A program made the translations under genes and the position numbers. From Paracoccaceae bacterium (lineage in GTDB: Bacteria; Pseudomonadota; Alphaproteobacteria; Rhodobacterales; Rhodobacteraceae): 64,000 nucleotides of DNA. The notes under the pieces were generated by a model that was not told where the DNA came from, did not search any database, and saw nothing but the letters and a program-made list of their open reading frames with translations. This document shows positions 34,090-43,623 of the stretch, piece after piece; positions within the stretch are counted from its first letter, which is position 1; the number at the start of each line of letters is the position of its first letter. The stretch spans positions 1 to 64,000 of the forward strand of contig CACAPQ010000007.1 of the NCBI GenBank assembly GCA_902534325.1, read 5' to 3'.

Positions 34090-34722
34090 ATGGTTAGCGA
34101 ATTTGAAAAAAAAGTAGCAGATGAATATAACTCTCGTTTTATTAGGTATGGAGCGCAACCTAAATCGAGTTTGTGGTTTTCAGAGCAGCGTCAAATTTTG
34201 AGATTTGACCTTATAATTAATTGTATAAAAAGAAATTCAGTGCCACGCCATTTTTCTGTAAATGATATTGGTTGTGGCTATGGTGGTTTCTTAAAACGGC
34301 TGAAGAGTAATTTTAATAATGATAGGTTCTCCTATGCGGGGTTTGATTTGGCAAAAAGCCCAATTGCATACTGCGAGCGCAAATACGCTAAAAAAGGCAC
34401 CTACTTTTATTCTAGCGGAACTCCCTCGGAAATGGCCGATTATAGTGTCATGTCAGGGACATTTAATTATGCCCCGGATCTTACTGTGAACGCGTGGAGG
34501 AATTATTTATTTACAAGCCTAAATTCCATATGGAATTTAACGCGGCGTAGCATGATTTTTAATTTGATGATTTCCGAAGAAGATAAAATAACCTCCCAAA
34601 GCATCTCTTACATTAGAAAAGAAACCATACTTAACTTTTGTCATAGTAATTTTGGAGCGACTTATGAGCATTTCTCCTCCAAGCTACCCCGAGAAATTAC
34701 CTTTTGTGTAAGCAAAACATAA
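34090..34722 (+). CDS. Class I SAM-dependent methyltransferase
   Basis: The 210-residue protein has SAM motif I VNDIGCGYGGFLKRL and a motif II-like acidic strand end YAGFDLAKSPIAYC. Further motifs match a Rossmann methyltransferase (MSGTFNYAP, SMIFNLM). The substrate is not predictable. AAGGAAGG lies upstream of the ATG. It is next to flagellar genes but has no sigma-54 promoter that I could find, so there is no real support for a flagellin-modifying role. The leader region 33937-34089 holds only A/T-rich sequence without a clear promoter match. Confidence 0.8.
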   Translation: MVSEFEKKVADEYNSRFIRYGAQPKSSLWFSEQRQILRFDLIINCIKRNSVPRHFSVNDIGCGYGGFLKRLKSNFNNDRFSYAGFDLAKSPIAYCERKYAKKGTYFYSSGTPSEMADYSVMSGTFNYAPDLTVNAWRNYLFTSLNSIWNLTRRSMIFNLMISEEDKITSQSISYIRKETILNFCHSNFGATYEHFSSKLPREITFCVSKT

Positions 34723-34747
34723 ATTTAGCAGAACAAATTATTATTGA

Positions 34748-34763
34748 TGGCATGGCAATTGCA
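34748..34763 (+). promoter_or_regulatory. Sigma-54 promoter for the 125-aa membrane-anchored protein
   Basis: TGGCATGGCAATTGCA is near-consensus with 12-bp spacing. The expected start near 34774 is 16 bp before the ATG at 34790, which has AGGCGAGG in front. Confidence 0.8.
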
Positions 34764-34789
34764 ATCTTTAATTAAGTTAGGCGAGGCAA

Positions 34790-35167
34790 ATGTATAAGTT
34801 TCTTTTTTTATTTTTTATGCTCGGAGCAGCTGCGATTATTTATAAGTCTCTTGAGCGCAGCTATATGTCTCAAACAGTTATTGCGAGAGTTACTCTTACA
34901 ACAAATTGTGACTTGGACCCAAAAGCATTTGCAGTCAGGAATATGACTTCTGGTGAGGTTAGAGAGTTTCAACATGGCGAGGCATTTATTAAAGCCACCT
35001 TGGCTGACGAGTTGATGGTCGTCTTATCTGAAAAATTTGATCAAGTTTCTTTTGAAGGTGAAGTTGTGCCTGTTAAAAAAAAGCTTGAAATATTTCAAGA
35101 TTGTAGGAAGCCTGTTGGCATTGATGGAATTTTTAAGAGTTTTAACGAACAATTTGCTGCGAAGTGA
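34790..35167 (+). CDS. Unknown membrane-anchored periplasmic protein, sigma-54 controlled
   Basis: The 125-residue protein has an N-terminal hydrophobic segment (FLFLFFMLGAAAIIYKSL) that can be an anchor or an uncleaved signal. A ~100-residue soluble domain of mixed alpha/beta follows with two cysteines (TTNCDLDP and FQDCRKP) and two short patterns RVTLTT and GEVVPVKKKLEIF. I do not recognise the family. It is the last gene before the ribosomal clusters, and its near-consensus sigma-54 promoter is the only visible link to the flagellar genes. Confidence 0.7.
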   Translation: MYKFLFLFFMLGAAAIIYKSLERSYMSQTVIARVTLTTNCDLDPKAFAVRNMTSGEVREFQHGEAFIKATLADELMVVLSEKFDQVSFEGEVVPVKKKLEIFQDCRKPVGIDGIFKSFNEQFAAK

Positions 35168-35271
35168 TTTATCTTGAAGTGGTTTAACTTGATGATTTTT
35201 CCATCAGCTTGAATATCGATTAAAAATTACCCACTTATATTTTTTTAATAATTTTCAATACTCAGTGCGTG

Positions 35272-35300
35272 TTGACATCGAAACCGGATGCGCCTATACG
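35272..35300 (+). promoter_or_regulatory. Sigma-70 promoter of the str operon
   Basis: TTGACA (35272-35277), a 17-bp spacer and TATACG (35295-35300) form a near-ideal housekeeping promoter. Transcription would start near 35307, leaving a leader of about 205 nt before rpsL that contains the structures described separately. The rest of the 35168-35511 gap shows no gene. Confidence 0.8.
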
Positions 35301-35356
35301 CACGCGAACAACCGTTGAGGGTCGCCTCGATGTAGCTTCAGAATTGGAGTGGGCAA

Positions 35357-35378
35357 GATCCAAGCTTTTGCTTTGATC
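35357..35378 (+). promoter_or_regulatory. Leader hairpin 1 upstream of rpsL
   Basis: GATCCAAGC pairs with GCTTTGATC over nine positions with one mismatch around a TTTT loop. It lies 14 nt before the terminator-like hairpin and could be part of a switching leader, but I see no clear alternative pairing. Confidence 0.4.
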
Positions 35379-35391
35379 CTCTGATAAACCG

Positions 35392-35431
35392 CCGCGTCGT
35401 TCTATAGATTTTTAGACGATTGCGGTTTTTT
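35392..35431 (+). terminator. Terminator-like hairpin in the rpsL leader (attenuator candidate)
   Basis: The 5' arm (CCGC, TCGT, CTA at 35392-35404) pairs with the 3' arm (TAG, ACGA, GCGG at 35413-35425) with a small internal loop and one bulge. Six T residues follow at 35426-35431. It sits between the promoter and rpsL on the same strand, so it could stop transcription early. Confidence 0.55.
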
Positions 35432-35511
35432 GTATTGCGGACGCGTAGTGCTAACCTGAACTGCACGGCTTTTTGCTGTGAAAATAAATTGAGATAAACG
35501 GGGTAACCTGA

Positions 35512-35883
35512 ATGCCAACAATCCAGCAGCTGATCCGCAAACCAAGGCAGCCTAAAATTAAAAGGTCTAAATCGCAGCATTTGGAACAATGCCCGCAGAA
35601 ACGTGGGGTATGCACCCGTGTTTATACAACAACGCCCAAAAAACCTAATTCTGCTATGCGTAAAGTTGCTAAAGTGAGGCTTACTAATGGATACGAAGTG
35701 ATCAGTTATATTCCTGGTGAGCAGCACAACCTTCAAGAACACTCTGTTGTTTTAATCCGAGGCGGGCGCGTAAAAGATCTTCCTGGTGTAAGATATCACA
35801 TTTTGCGGGGCGTTTTAGATACTCAGGGTGTTAAAGATAGAAAACAACGTCGCTCGAAATATGGCGCTAAGCGTCCAAAGTAA
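35512..35883 (+). CDS. rpsL: 30S ribosomal protein S12
   Basis: The 123-residue protein lies in the ribosomal decoding centre. It has the S12 core [20 protein letters not shown] and [17 protein letters not shown], including the aspartate that is beta-methylthiolated in many bacteria. The lysine pair (K43, K44) at the site of streptomycin-resistance mutations is wild type. First gene of rpsL-rpsG-fusA-tuf. A GGGGTAACCTGA leader precedes the ATG. Confidence 0.98.
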   Translation: MPTIQQLIRKPRQPKIKRSKSQHLEQCPQKRGVCTRVYTTTPKKPNSAMRKVAKVRLTNGYEVISYIPGEQHNLQEHSVVLIRGGRVKDLPGVRYHILRGVLDTQGVKDRKQRRSKYGAKRPK

Positions 35884-35894
35884 AGGAAGAGTAA

Positions 35895-36365
35895 ATGTCT
35901 CGTCGTCACGCTGCAGAAAAACGTGAAATATTGCCAGATGCAAAATTTGGTGATCGTATTTTATCGAAATTTATGAATAATCTTATGATAGACGGAAAGA
36001 AATCCGTTGCAGAAAAAATTGTATACAATGCGCTTGACCGGGTTGAATCGAAGATAAAAAGAGCTCCTGTAGAAGTTTTTCATGAAGCTTTAGAAAATAT
36101 TAAGCCAGCAGTAGAAGTAAGGTCTCGTAGGGTCGGTGGTGCGACCTATCAGGTGCCTGTTGAAGTTCGTACTGAAAGAAGAGAAGCACTGGCTCTGAGG
36201 TGGTTGATTTCGGCCAGTAGAGGGCGAAACGAAAACACAATGGAAGAACGACTCGCAGCCGAGCTAATCGACGCTGTCAATTCCAGGGGAGCCGCGGTGA
36301 AGAAAAGAGAAGATACCCATAAAATGGCCGATGCGAATAAAGCATTTAGCCATTATCGTTGGTAG
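35895..36365 (+). CDS. rpsG: 30S ribosomal protein S7
   Basis: The 156-residue head-assembly protein that binds 16S rRNA shows [40 protein letters not shown] and the C-terminal [20 protein letters not shown]. Length is standard for bacterial S7. It starts 11 bp after rpsL with GGAAGAG upstream. Confidence 0.98.
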   Translation: MSRRHAAEKREILPDAKFGDRILSKFMNNLMIDGKKSVAEKIVYNALDRVESKIKRAPVEVFHEALENIKPAVEVRSRRVGGATYQVPVEVRTERREALALRWLISASRGRNENTMEERLAAELIDAVNSRGAAVKKREDTHKMADANKAFSHYRW

Positions 36366-36386
36366 AAAAGCAGAGGCAAAAGAGCA

Positions 36387-38504
36387 ATGGCACGAGAATA
36401 TACATTAGATTTGTACCGCAATTTTGGGATTATGGCGCACATTGATGCGGGCAAGACAACCTGCTCTGAAAGAATTCTCTATTATACCGGTAAATCGCAT
36501 AATATTGGCGAAGTTCACGATGGTGCTGCTACAATGGACTGGATGGAGCAGGAGCAGGAACGAGGAATTACAATTACTTCGGCCGCAACAACAACCTTTT
36601 GGGAGCGGACAGAGGATGGCCAAAATGCTGATACGCCCAAACATAGATTAAATATCATAGATACCCCAGGTCACGTTGATTTTACAATTGAAGTTGAGCG
36701 TTCTTTAGCAGTTTTGGATGGCGCAGTTTGTGTGTTGGATGCAAATGCGGGTGTTGAGCCTCAGACAGAGACGGTATGGAGACAGGCAGACAGATATAAA
36801 GTGCCTCGAATTGTTTTTGTTAACAAAATGGATAAAATTGGTGCTGATTTTTTCAATTGTGTAAACATGATTGAGGACAGAACTGGTGCAAAAGCTGTTC
36901 CTGTTGCATTGCCAATTGGTGCCGAAACCGAACTAGAGGGTCTTGTAGATCTTGTCACGATGGAAGAGTGGCTTTGGCAAGGCGAAGACCTTGGAGCCTC
37001 CTGGGTAAAAGCTCCCATACGAGATGAGTTAAAATCAGTAGCTGACGATTGGCGGAATAAAATGATTGAAGCTGCCGTCGAAATGGATGACGACGCGATG
37101 ATGATGTATCTGGAAGGCGAGGAGCCTGACGTCGCTACGTTAAGGTCTTTACTTCGAAAAGGCACACTTGAAATGGCTTTTGTTCCAGTTTTAGGTGGTT
37201 CAGCTTTTAAAAATAAAGGCGTTCAGCCTTTACTAAACGCTGTCATTGATTATCTCCCTAGTCCCTTAGACGTTGCAGATTACATGGGTTTTAAGCCAGG
37301 TGATGAAAGCGAAGAGCGTAATATTCCAAGACGAGCTGATGACAATATGCCATTTGCCGGTTTGGCTTTTAAAATTATGAACGATCCATTTGTCGGTTCT
37401 TTGACATTTACTCGGATTTATTCTGGCGTGATGAATAAGGGAGACAACGTTCAAAATTCAACCAAAGGTAAGCGAGAACGAATTGGTAGAATGATGATGA
37501 TGCATTCTAACAATCGGGAAGAAATAGATGAGGCCTTTGCTGGAGATATTATAGCATTGGCTGGTTTAAAAGAAACAACGACCGGAGATACTCTTTGTGA
37601 TGCAAAAGAGGCCGTAGTATTGGAAACGATGACTTTTCCTGATCCGGTTATTGAAATTGCTGTTGAGCCAAAAACTAAAGGCGATCAGGAAAAAATGTCT
37701 CAGGGGTTGGGACGTCTTGCTGCCGAGGACCCATCTTTTAGAGTAGAAACAGATCTTGAATCTGGGCAAACAATCATGAAAGGAATGGGAGAACTCCACC
37801 TTGATATTTTGATTGATAGACTGAAAAGAGAATTTAAGGTTGAGGCAAATATCGGTGCACCCCAAGTGGCTTATCGTGAAACGATCTCACACGAAGTTGA
37901 TCACACCTATACTCACAAAAAACAATCGGGCGGATCGGGTCAATTTGCTGAGGTTAAATTAATAATATCACCTACTCAGCCTGGTGAGGGTTATTCATTC
38001 GAATCTCGTATTGTTGGCGGTGCGGTTCCTAAAGAATACATACCTGGTGTTGAAAAGGGTATAAAGTCTGTAATGGATAGTGGCCCACTGGCTGGGTTTC
38101 CAGTAATTGATTTCAAAGTTGCCTTAGTCGATGGAAAATTTCACGATGTGGACTCATCCGTTTTGGCGTTTGAAATTGCAGCCCGCATGGGTATGAGAGA
38201 AGGGATGCGCCAAGCTGGTGCAAAACTACTTGAGCCCATTATGAAAGTTGAAGTGGTTACTCCCGAAGAATATACCGGTAATATAATTGGCGATTTGACG
38301 TCACGCAGAGGGCAAGTGCAGGGTCAAGAACCACGTGGCAATGCTATAGCAATAGACTGTTTTGTGCCACTGGCAAATATGTTTGGATATATCAATAACT
38401 TGCGGTCTATGTCTTCGGGGCGGGCTAATTTTACTATGCAATTTGATCATTATGAGCCAGTACCGCAAAACATATCTGACGAAATTCAAGCAAAGTTTGC
38501 TTGA
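36387..38504 (+). CDS. fusA: Elongation factor G
   Basis: The 705-residue translocase GTPase has G1 [15 protein letters not shown] (residues 17-31), G2 in [10 protein letters not shown]3 [20 protein letters not shown] and G4 [10 protein letters not shown]. Domain III-V blocks are [20 protein letters not shown] and [17 protein letters not shown]. Length and the intact G motifs point to canonical EF-G, not a RRF-dedicated paralogue. A terminator-like hairpin follows before tuf. Confidence 0.98.
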   Translation: MAREYTLDLYRNFGIMAHIDAGKTTCSERILYYTGKSHNIGEVHDGAATMDWMEQEQERGITITSAATTTFWERTEDGQNADTPKHRLNIIDTPGHVDFTIEVERSLAVLDGAVCVLDANAGVEPQTETVWRQADRYKVPRIVFVNKMDKIGADFFNCVNMIEDRTGAKAVPVALPIGAETELEGLVDLVTMEEWLWQGEDLGASWVKAPIRDELKSVADDWRNKMIEAAVEMDDDAMMMYLEGEEPDVATLRSLLRKGTLEMAFVPVLGGSAFKNKGVQPLLNAVIDYLPSPLDVADYMGFKPGDESEERNIPRRADDNMPFAGLAFKIMNDPFVGSLTFTRIYSGVMNKGDNVQNSTKGKRERIGRMMMMHSNNREEIDEAFAGDIIALAGLKETTTGDTLCDAKEAVVLETMTFPDPVIEIAVEPKTKGDQEKMSQGLGRLAAEDPSFRVETDLESGQTIMKGMGELHLDILIDRLKREFKVEANIGAPQVAYRETISHEVDHTYTHKKQSGGSGQFAEVKLIISPTQPGEGYSFESRIVGGAVPKEYIPGVEKGIKSVMDSGPLAGFPVIDFKVALVDGKFHDVDSSVLAFEIAARMGMREGMRQAGAKLLEPIMKVEVVTPEEYTGNIIGDLTSRRGQVQGQEPRGNAIAIDCFVPLANMFGYINNLRSMSSGRANFTMQFDHYEPVPQNISDEIQAKFA

Positions 38505-38514
38505 TTTTAATGTG

Positions 38515-38544
38515 CTCATTGCGATTTGGTGCAGTGAGTTTTTT
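38515..38544 (+). terminator. Terminator-like hairpin between fusA and tuf
   Basis: CTCATTGC (38515-38522) pairs with GCAGTGAG (38531-38538), with one G-U wobble and an 8-nt loop, followed by six T residues (38539-38544). This would reduce read-through into tuf, or mark the end of a transcript with tuf expressed separately. Confidence 0.55.
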
Positions 38545-38586
38545 AACAAGGTGGATAAAGTCTGCCGCTTAAAATAGGAGGCCATA

Positions 38587-39762
38587 ATGGCGAAGGAAAA
38601 ATTTGACCGCAGTAAACCACACTGCAACATTGGTACGATTGGCCATGTGGACCATGGTAAGACCACATTGACAGCGGCGATCACTAAATTTTTTGGTGAA
38701 TTCAAGGCATATGATCAAATTGATGGTGCGCCTGAAGAGAAAGCACGGGGTATAACAATTTCAACAGCACACGTTGAGTATGAAACAGACGCGCGTCACT
38801 ATGCACACGTAGACTGCCCAGGGCACGCTGACTATGTTAAGAATATGATTACTGGTGCGGCTCAGATGGATGGAGCAATCTTGGTCGTGAATGCAGCAGA
38901 TGGTCCTATGCCCCAAACACGTGAGCACATCTTATTGGGCCGACAGGTTGGTATCCCAGCGATGGTTGTCTTTATGAACAAAATTGATCAAGTGGATGAT
39001 GATGAACTTCTTGAGCTCGTTGAAATGGAGATCCGTGAGCTATTGTCTGAGTATGATTTCCCGGGCGATGATATCCCAATTATAGCAGGTTCTGCTTTGG
39101 CAGCCATGGAAGGCCGTGACGCCAATATTGGCGAAGAGAAAATCAGAGAACTTATGTCACAAGTCGACTCTTATATTCCACAGCCACCGCGTGCTATTGA
39201 TGAACCATTCTTGATGCCAATCGAAGACGTTTTCTCTATCTCTGGCCGTGGTACAGTTGTTACAGGTCGGGTTGAGCGTGGAGTAATTAACGTTGGCGAC
39301 GAAATTGAAATCGTTGGAATTCGCGATACCTCAAAGACAACTTGTACAGGTGTTGAAATGTTCCGTAAGCTGCTTGATTCAGGTGAAGCAGGTGACAACA
39401 TTGGTGCACTTCTTCGTGGTGTTGACCGAGAAGGTGTTGAGCGTGGCCAAGTTTTATGTAAGCCTGGTTCGGTTCAACCGCATACAAAATTTGAAGCAGA
39501 ATGCTATATCTTGACTAAAGAAGAAGGTGGGCGTCATACCCCCTTTTTCGCAAATTACCGCCCTCAATTTTACTTCCGCACAACTGATGTAACAGGCACT
39601 GTTGTATTACCAACAGGCACAGAAATGGTAATGCCAGGTGATAACCTTAAGTTTAACGTTGAGTTAATTGCTCCAATTGCGATGGAAGAAAAACTACGAT
39701 TTGCGATCCGCGAAGGTGGTCGTACTGTTGGCTCAGGTGTCGTATCCAAAATTGTAGAGTAA
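38587..39762 (+). CDS. tuf: Elongation factor Tu
   Basis: The 391-residue GTPase that carries aminoacyl-tRNA has G1 [17 protein letters not shown] (19-35), G2 [15 protein letters not shown]3 [20 protein letters not shown] and G4 NKIDQ. The C-terminal barrel blocks are [20 protein letters not shown] and [18 protein letters not shown] lies just upstream. Codon choice appears more biased (many GGT, CGT) than in the flagellar half, fitting high expression. Confidence 0.98.
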   Translation: MAKEKFDRSKPHCNIGTIGHVDHGKTTLTAAITKFFGEFKAYDQIDGAPEEKARGITISTAHVEYETDARHYAHVDCPGHADYVKNMITGAAQMDGAILVVNAADGPMPQTREHILLGRQVGIPAMVVFMNKIDQVDDDELLELVEMEIRELLSEYDFPGDDIPIIAGSALAAMEGRDANIGEEKIRELMSQVDSYIPQPPRAIDEPFLMPIEDVFSISGRGTVVTGRVERGVINVGDEIEIVGIRDTSKTTCTGVEMFRKLLDSGEAGDNIGALLRGVDREGVERGQVLCKPGSVQPHTKFEAECYILTKEEGGRHTPFFANYRPQFYFRTTDVTGTVVLPTGTEMVMPGDNLKFNVELIAPIAMEEKLRFAIREGGRTVGSGVVSKIVE

Positions 39763-39774
39763 CGAAAGCTTTTT

Positions 39775-39802
39775 AAGGGCAAACATTAATTTGTTTGCCC
39801 TT
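39775..39802 (+). terminator. Stem-loop after tuf
   Basis: AAGGGCAAAC (39775-39784) pairs perfectly with GTTTGCCCTT (39793-39802) around ATTAATTT. The following T-run is interrupted (CTTGTAATTT), so it may be a partial terminator or processing site between the str and S10 groups. A second small hairpin GGCGC-TTG-GCGCC follows at 39810-39822. Confidence 0.6.
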
Positions 39803-39831
39803 GTAATTTGGCGCTTGGCGCCTAACCAGGG

Positions 39832-39860
39832 TTCGACGAAGGTATTAGACAATCTACTAC
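39832..39860 (+). promoter_or_regulatory. Possible promoter for the S10 operon
   Basis: TTCGAC and TACTAC are spaced 17 bp, 44 bp before rpsJ. The -10 is weak, so this is only a candidate; read-through from tuf is the alternative source of transcription. Confidence 0.3.
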
Positions 39861-39903
39861 AGTCCTCTCAACTCTAACGCGTAATGTATAAAGGCATATT
39901 AAA

Positions 39904-40212
39904 ATGCAAAGCCAAAATATACGCATCCGTTTAAAAGCGTTTGATTATCGTGTACTTGACGCGAGTACTCAGGAAATAGTTAATACCGCTAAACGTACTG
40001 GTGCTTCTGTTCGGGGTCCAATTCCGCTTCCGAACAAAATTGAAAAATTCACCGTTTTGCGTGGTCCTCACGTAAACAAGAAATCTCGTGATCAATTCGA
40101 AATCCGCACCCATAAGCGTCTTTTGGATATTATAGATCCAACACCTCAAACAGTTGACGCTCTAATGAAGCTAGACTTGGCGGCTGGTGTTGATGTTCAG
40201 ATTTCAGTGTGA
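39904..40212 (+). CDS. rpsJ: 30S ribosomal protein S10 (NusE)
   Basis: The 102-residue protein also acts as NusE in antitermination. It shows [40 protein letters not shown] and the loop [18 protein letters not shown]. Length is normal. First gene of the S10 group. Confidence 0.98.
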   Translation: MQSQNIRIRLKAFDYRVLDASTQEIVNTAKRTGASVRGPIPLPNKIEKFTVLRGPHVNKKSRDQFEIRTHKRLLDIIDPTPQTVDALMKLDLAAGVDVQISV

Positions 40213-40222
40213 GGAGGGCAAA

Positions 40223-40999
40223 ATGCGCTCTGGTATAATTGCTAAAAAAGTGGGGATGACCCGATTATTTATGGATAATGGTAAGCAAATTCCTGTGACC
40301 GTTCTTCATATGGAAAATCTTCAGGTTGTCGCACAAAGGACAAACGAAAAACATGGTTATACCGCTGTTCAGCTTGGGGCTGGCCGGTCTAAAGCTAAAA
40401 ATGTTTCGAAAGCTATGCGGGGGCATTTTGCTCTAGCAAAAGTGGAACCTAAAAGAAAAATAGCTGAATTTCGTGTCGCTCCTGAAAATTTGATAGATGT
40501 AGGCGCGGAAATTACCGCTGAACATTATGTGGAGGGCCAATTTGTAGATGTCTCCGGGACTTCAATTGGTAAAGGTTTTGCCGGTGCAATGAAAAGACAT
40601 AATTTTAGCGGACTACGAGCTTCTCACGGAGTATCGATTTCTCACCGTTCGCATGGCTCGACGGGTCAATGTCAAGGTCCGGGTAAAGTTTTCAAGGGAA
40701 AGAAAATGGCGGGCCACATGGGGGCTGCGCGTGTAACAACCCAAAACCTTCAGGTCGTGAAAGTTGACTCGGAGCGTGGTTTAATAATGATTAAAGGCGC
40801 TGTTCCAGGTTCAAAGGGTGGATGGGTCACTGTAAAGGACGCCGTTAAAAAAGCCGCTATGGATGGAGTGCCTTATCCTGCCGCATTGAGAACCACCGCG
40901 GATGTTACTGCTAAGCAAGAAACAAAAGAAGAAACTTCTGAGCCAGCATCCGAACCGGTGGTATCCGAGGAAACACCTACTAACGGAGGCGAAGAATGA
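40223..40999 (+). CDS. rplC: 50S ribosomal protein L3
   Basis: The 258-residue protein starts at ATG 40223, preceded by GAGGAGGG. A longer in-frame reading into rpsJ (from 40187) is not credible because [16 protein letters not shown] is the normal L3 start. Core motif [20 protein letters not shown] contains the glutamine methylated by PrmB. The last ~30 residues are an acidic Glu/Ser/Thr-rich tail, common in alphaproteobacterial L3. It overlaps rplD by 4 bp. Confidence 0.97.
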   Translation: MRSGIIAKKVGMTRLFMDNGKQIPVTVLHMENLQVVAQRTNEKHGYTAVQLGAGRSKAKNVSKAMRGHFALAKVEPKRKIAEFRVAPENLIDVGAEITAEHYVEGQFVDVSGTSIGKGFAGAMKRHNFSGLRASHGVSISHRSHGSTGQCQGPGKVFKGKKMAGHMGAARVTTQNLQVVKVDSERGLIMIKGAVPGSKGGWVTVKDAVKKAAMDGVPYPAALRTTADVTAKQETKEETSEPASEPVVSEETPTNGGEE

Positions 41000-41613
41000 A
41001 GCTTAAAGTTATTAAGATAGATGGGGCTTCAGCCGGATCAGTGGAGCTTGTGGATGAAATTTTTGGATTAGATCCACGCGTTGATATTTTGCACCGTGTC
41101 GTTCGGTGGCAGCGCAATAAGGCTCAAGCTGGAACTCACAAGGTAAAGACTAGATCTGAAACAAGTTACTCTAGAAAAAAGATTTATCGTCAAAAGGGTA
41201 CCGGTGGGGCCCGTCATGGCGATAGAAACGCTCCTATTTTTAGAAAGGGTGGCGTGTATAAGGGCCCAACTCCCCGCAGCCACGCACATGATCTTCCCAA
41301 GAAAGTAAGAACATTAGGGTTGAAGCATGCTTTGTCTGCAAAAGCCAAAGAGGGTGCTTTGGTGGTTTTGGACAAGGCAACAGCAAGTGGGAAGACATCC
41401 GAGTTGGCCAAACAGGTAAAACAACTAGGCTGGAAGAGGGCTTTAGTCATTGATGGTGTGGAAGTAAACGGTGAATTTGCTCAGGCTGCTCGAAATATAG
41501 AAGGCCTAGATATACTTCCAACAATTGGCGCGAATGTTTACGATATCTTAAAGCGTGATACTCTAGTCTTAACAAAGGCTGGTGTAGAGGCATTGGAGGC
41601 TCGATTGAAATGA
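40996..41613 (+). CDS. rplD: 50S ribosomal protein L4
   Basis: The 205-residue protein lines the exit tunnel and in many bacteria represses its own operon. The tunnel loop is visible ([40 protein letters not shown]). ATGA overlap with rplC and again with rplW indicates translational coupling. Confidence 0.97.
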   Translation: MKLKVIKIDGASAGSVELVDEIFGLDPRVDILHRVVRWQRNKAQAGTHKVKTRSETSYSRKKIYRQKGTGGARHGDRNAPIFRKGGVYKGPTPRSHAHDLPKKVRTLGLKHALSAKAKEGALVVLDKATASGKTSELAKQVKQLGWKRALVIDGVEVNGEFAQAARNIEGLDILPTIGANVYDILKRDTLVLTKAGVEALEARLK

Positions 41614-41906
41614 GTGTGAAAGCTGAACATTATGATGTTATTCGCAAACCAATAATTACAGAAAAAGCTACAATGGCGTCTGAATCTGGTGCGGTTGTTT
41701 TTGAAGTTGCGGTCGAAAGTAACAAACCTCAGATAAAAGAAGCAATTGAGGCTCTTTTTGGTGTTAAGGTTAAGGCAGTAAATACAACGATTACAAAAGG
41801 GAAGGTGAAGCGCTTTCGAGGCCAGTTAGGAAAGAGACGCGATGTCAAAAAAGCCTACGTCACCTTAGAAGAGGGTAACTCAATCGACGTTTCCACAGGT
41901 CTTTGA
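41610..41906 (+). CDS. rplW: 50S ribosomal protein L23
   Basis: The 98-residue protein sits at the tunnel exit and docks trigger factor and SRP. It shows [40 protein letters not shown] and the loop [20 protein letters not shown]. It is followed by a 207-bp structured gap before rplB. Confidence 0.97.
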   Translation: MSVKAEHYDVIRKPIITEKATMASESGAVVFEVAVESNKPQIKEAIEALFGVKVKAVNTTITKGKVKRFRGQLGKRRDVKKAYVTLEEGNSIDVSTGL

Positions 41907-41965
41907 TCTTACAAAAACGGTTCATAGATTTTTAATTTCTCTTTTGTGTAAATTGAAATCATTTT

Positions 41966-42087
41966 AAAGGGGTGGACAGTTCTGATTTACCCCTTTATAC
42001 GATCGAGATCTTGGGAATGCTCGATAAGAATTCCCAAGATTAAACTGGCCACCTTCGGGGGGCTTTACCAAAGGCGGTAAAACCGCC
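41966..42087 (+). promoter_or_regulatory. Three consecutive stem-loops between rplW and rplB
   Basis: Within the 207-bp gap I read AAAGGGGT/ACCCCTTT (41966-41973 and 41989-41996), then a perfect 11-bp ATCTTGGGAAT/ATTCCCAAGAT (42008-42018 and 42030-42040), then GGCGGT-AAA-ACCGCC (42073-42087). None has a following T-run, so these look like RNA processing or protein-binding structures rather than terminators. rplW and rplB usually nearly touch. Confidence 0.6.
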
Positions 42088-42113
42088 GACATAGCAAACG
42101 GAAGACAGAAAGC

Positions 42114-42956
42114 ATGGCACTCAAGTCGTACAAACCAACGACGCCGGGCCAGCGCGGGCTGGTACTGATCGACCGTTCGGAGCTTTGGAAGGGTCGTCCC
42201 GTTAAATCCTTGACTGAGGGTTTGACTAAAACGGGTGGACGTAACAACACCGGACGGATTACATCTCGGCGCAGGGGCGGTGGAGCTAAAAGGCTCTACA
42301 GAATAGTAGATTTCAAACGTAATAAAACGAATGTACCTGCGACAGTAGTGCGAATAGAATATGATCCCAATAGAACTGCTTTTATTGCACTTATTAATTA
42401 TGATGATGGCGAGAAGGCTTACATTTTAGCCCCTCAACGTTTGGCTATTGGAGATAAGGTTACTTCCGCTGATAAAGCGGATATTAAACCCGGGAATGCC
42501 ATGCCATTTTCTGGGATGCCAATAGGAACGATTATACATAATATCGAACTTAAGCCAGGTAAAGGTGGGCAAATAGCGAGAGCAGCGGGCACTTATGCAC
42601 AGTTCGTTGGTCGAGATGGAGGATATGCCCAAATCCGATTGAGCTCTGGTGAACTGCGTATGGTGCGCCAAGAATGCATCGCAACTATTGGGGCAGTCTC
42701 TAACCCGGATAATTCAAACCAAAACTTTGGTAAAGCTGGCCGTATGCGTCACAAAGGTAAAAGGCCATCAGTCCGTGGTGTAGTTATGAATCCAATCGAT
42801 CACCCCCACGGTGGTGGTGAGGGTAGAACCTCAGGTGGCCGGCATCCGGTTACACCGTGGGGAAAGCCTACAAAAGGTAAGAAAACAAGAAACAAAAACA
42901 AAGCGTCACAAAAGCTCATTATCCGCTCGCGTCACGCCAAAAAGAAAGGGCGTTAA
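42114..42956 (+). CDS. rplB: 50S ribosomal protein L2
   Basis: The 280-residue protein near the peptidyl-transferase centre has [20 protein letters not shown]-type blocks, [20 protein letters not shown], and the C-terminal [20 protein letters not shown] with the conserved histidine, then [14 protein letters not shown]. Length is normal. rpsS follows after 2 bp. Confidence 0.98.
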   Translation: MALKSYKPTTPGQRGLVLIDRSELWKGRPVKSLTEGLTKTGGRNNTGRITSRRRGGGAKRLYRIVDFKRNKTNVPATVVRIEYDPNRTAFIALINYDDGEKAYILAPQRLAIGDKVTSADKADIKPGNAMPFSGMPIGTIIHNIELKPGKGGQIARAAGTYAQFVGRDGGYAQIRLSSGELRMVRQECIATIGAVSNPDNSNQNFGKAGRMRHKGKRPSVRGVVMNPIDHPHGGGEGRTSGGRHPVTPWGKPTKGKKTRNKNKASQKLIIRSRHAKKKGR

Positions 42957-42958
42957 TC

Positions 42959-43237
42959 ATGGGTCGCTCTGTATGGAAAGGTCCTTTTGTGGATGCCTAC
43001 GTGCTTAAAAAGGCAGAGGCGGCTCGCGAGAGTGGTCGAAATGAGGTTATAAAAATTTGGTCACGTAGATCGACTATCTTGCCTCAGTTCGTTGGACTAA
43101 CTTTCGGTGTTTACAATGGGCGTAAGCATATTCCTGTGTCAGTGTCCGAAGATATGATCGGTCAAAAGTTTGGAGAGTATTCTCCAACTCGAACTTATTA
43201 TGGTCATGGAGCTGATAAGAAAGCTAAGAGGAAATAG
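42959..43237 (+). CDS. rpsS: 30S ribosomal protein S19
   Basis: The 92-residue head protein shows [60 protein letters not shown] and [20 protein letters not shown]. Normal length, in the S10 order between L2 and L22. Confidence 0.98.
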   Translation: MGRSVWKGPFVDAYVLKKAEAARESGRNEVIKIWSRRSTILPQFVGLTFGVYNGRKHIPVSVSEDMIGQKFGEYSPTRTYYGHGADKKAKRK

Positions 43238-43242
43238 TAATT

Positions 43243-43623
43243 ATGGGAAAAGATACTAATCCTCGTAGAGTTGCAGAAAACGAAGCTATGGCAAAATTGC
43301 GTATGCTTAGAACCAGCCCCCAAAAACTTAACTTGGTGGCAGCTATGATCCGCGGGAAAAAAGTTGATAAAGCACTAACAGCCTTAGCTTTTAGTAAAAA
43401 AAGAATAGCCATAGATGTTAAGAAATGTTTGCAGTCAGCCATTGCTAACGCTGAAAATAATCATAACCTCGATGTGGATGAATTGATTGTTGCAGAAGCT
43501 TATGTAGGCAAGAATTTAATTATGAAGCGTGGTCGCCCGCGTGCACGGGGTCGCTATGGCCGCATTATCAAGCCATTTTCCGAACTTACTATAAAGGTTC
43601 GCCAGACAGAGGAGCAGGCGTAA
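43243..43623 (+). CDS. rplV: 50S ribosomal protein L22
   Basis: The 126-residue tunnel protein shows [60 protein letters not shown] and the loop [20 protein letters not shown], the site of macrolide-resistance changes, here intact. The last base of its stop is the first base of the rpsC start. Confidence 0.97.
   Translation: MGKDTNPRRVAENEAMAKLRMLRTSPQKLNLVAAMIRGKKVDKALTALAFSKKRIAIDVKKCLQSAIANAENNHNLDVDELIVAEAYVGKNLIMKRGRPRARGRYGRIIKPFSELTIKVRQTEEQA

Noticed and set aside
34090-34722. Methyltransferase as a flagellin lysine methylase (FliB-like)
   Set aside because: It has no FliB signature and no sigma-54 promoter, and its substrate cannot be read from the sequence.
1-35170. The flagellar half being a chimeric assembly joined to the ribosomal half
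   Set aside because: Base composition is similar by eye on both sides and no abrupt junction or repeat is visible near 33500-35270. I cannot fully exclude it without read data.
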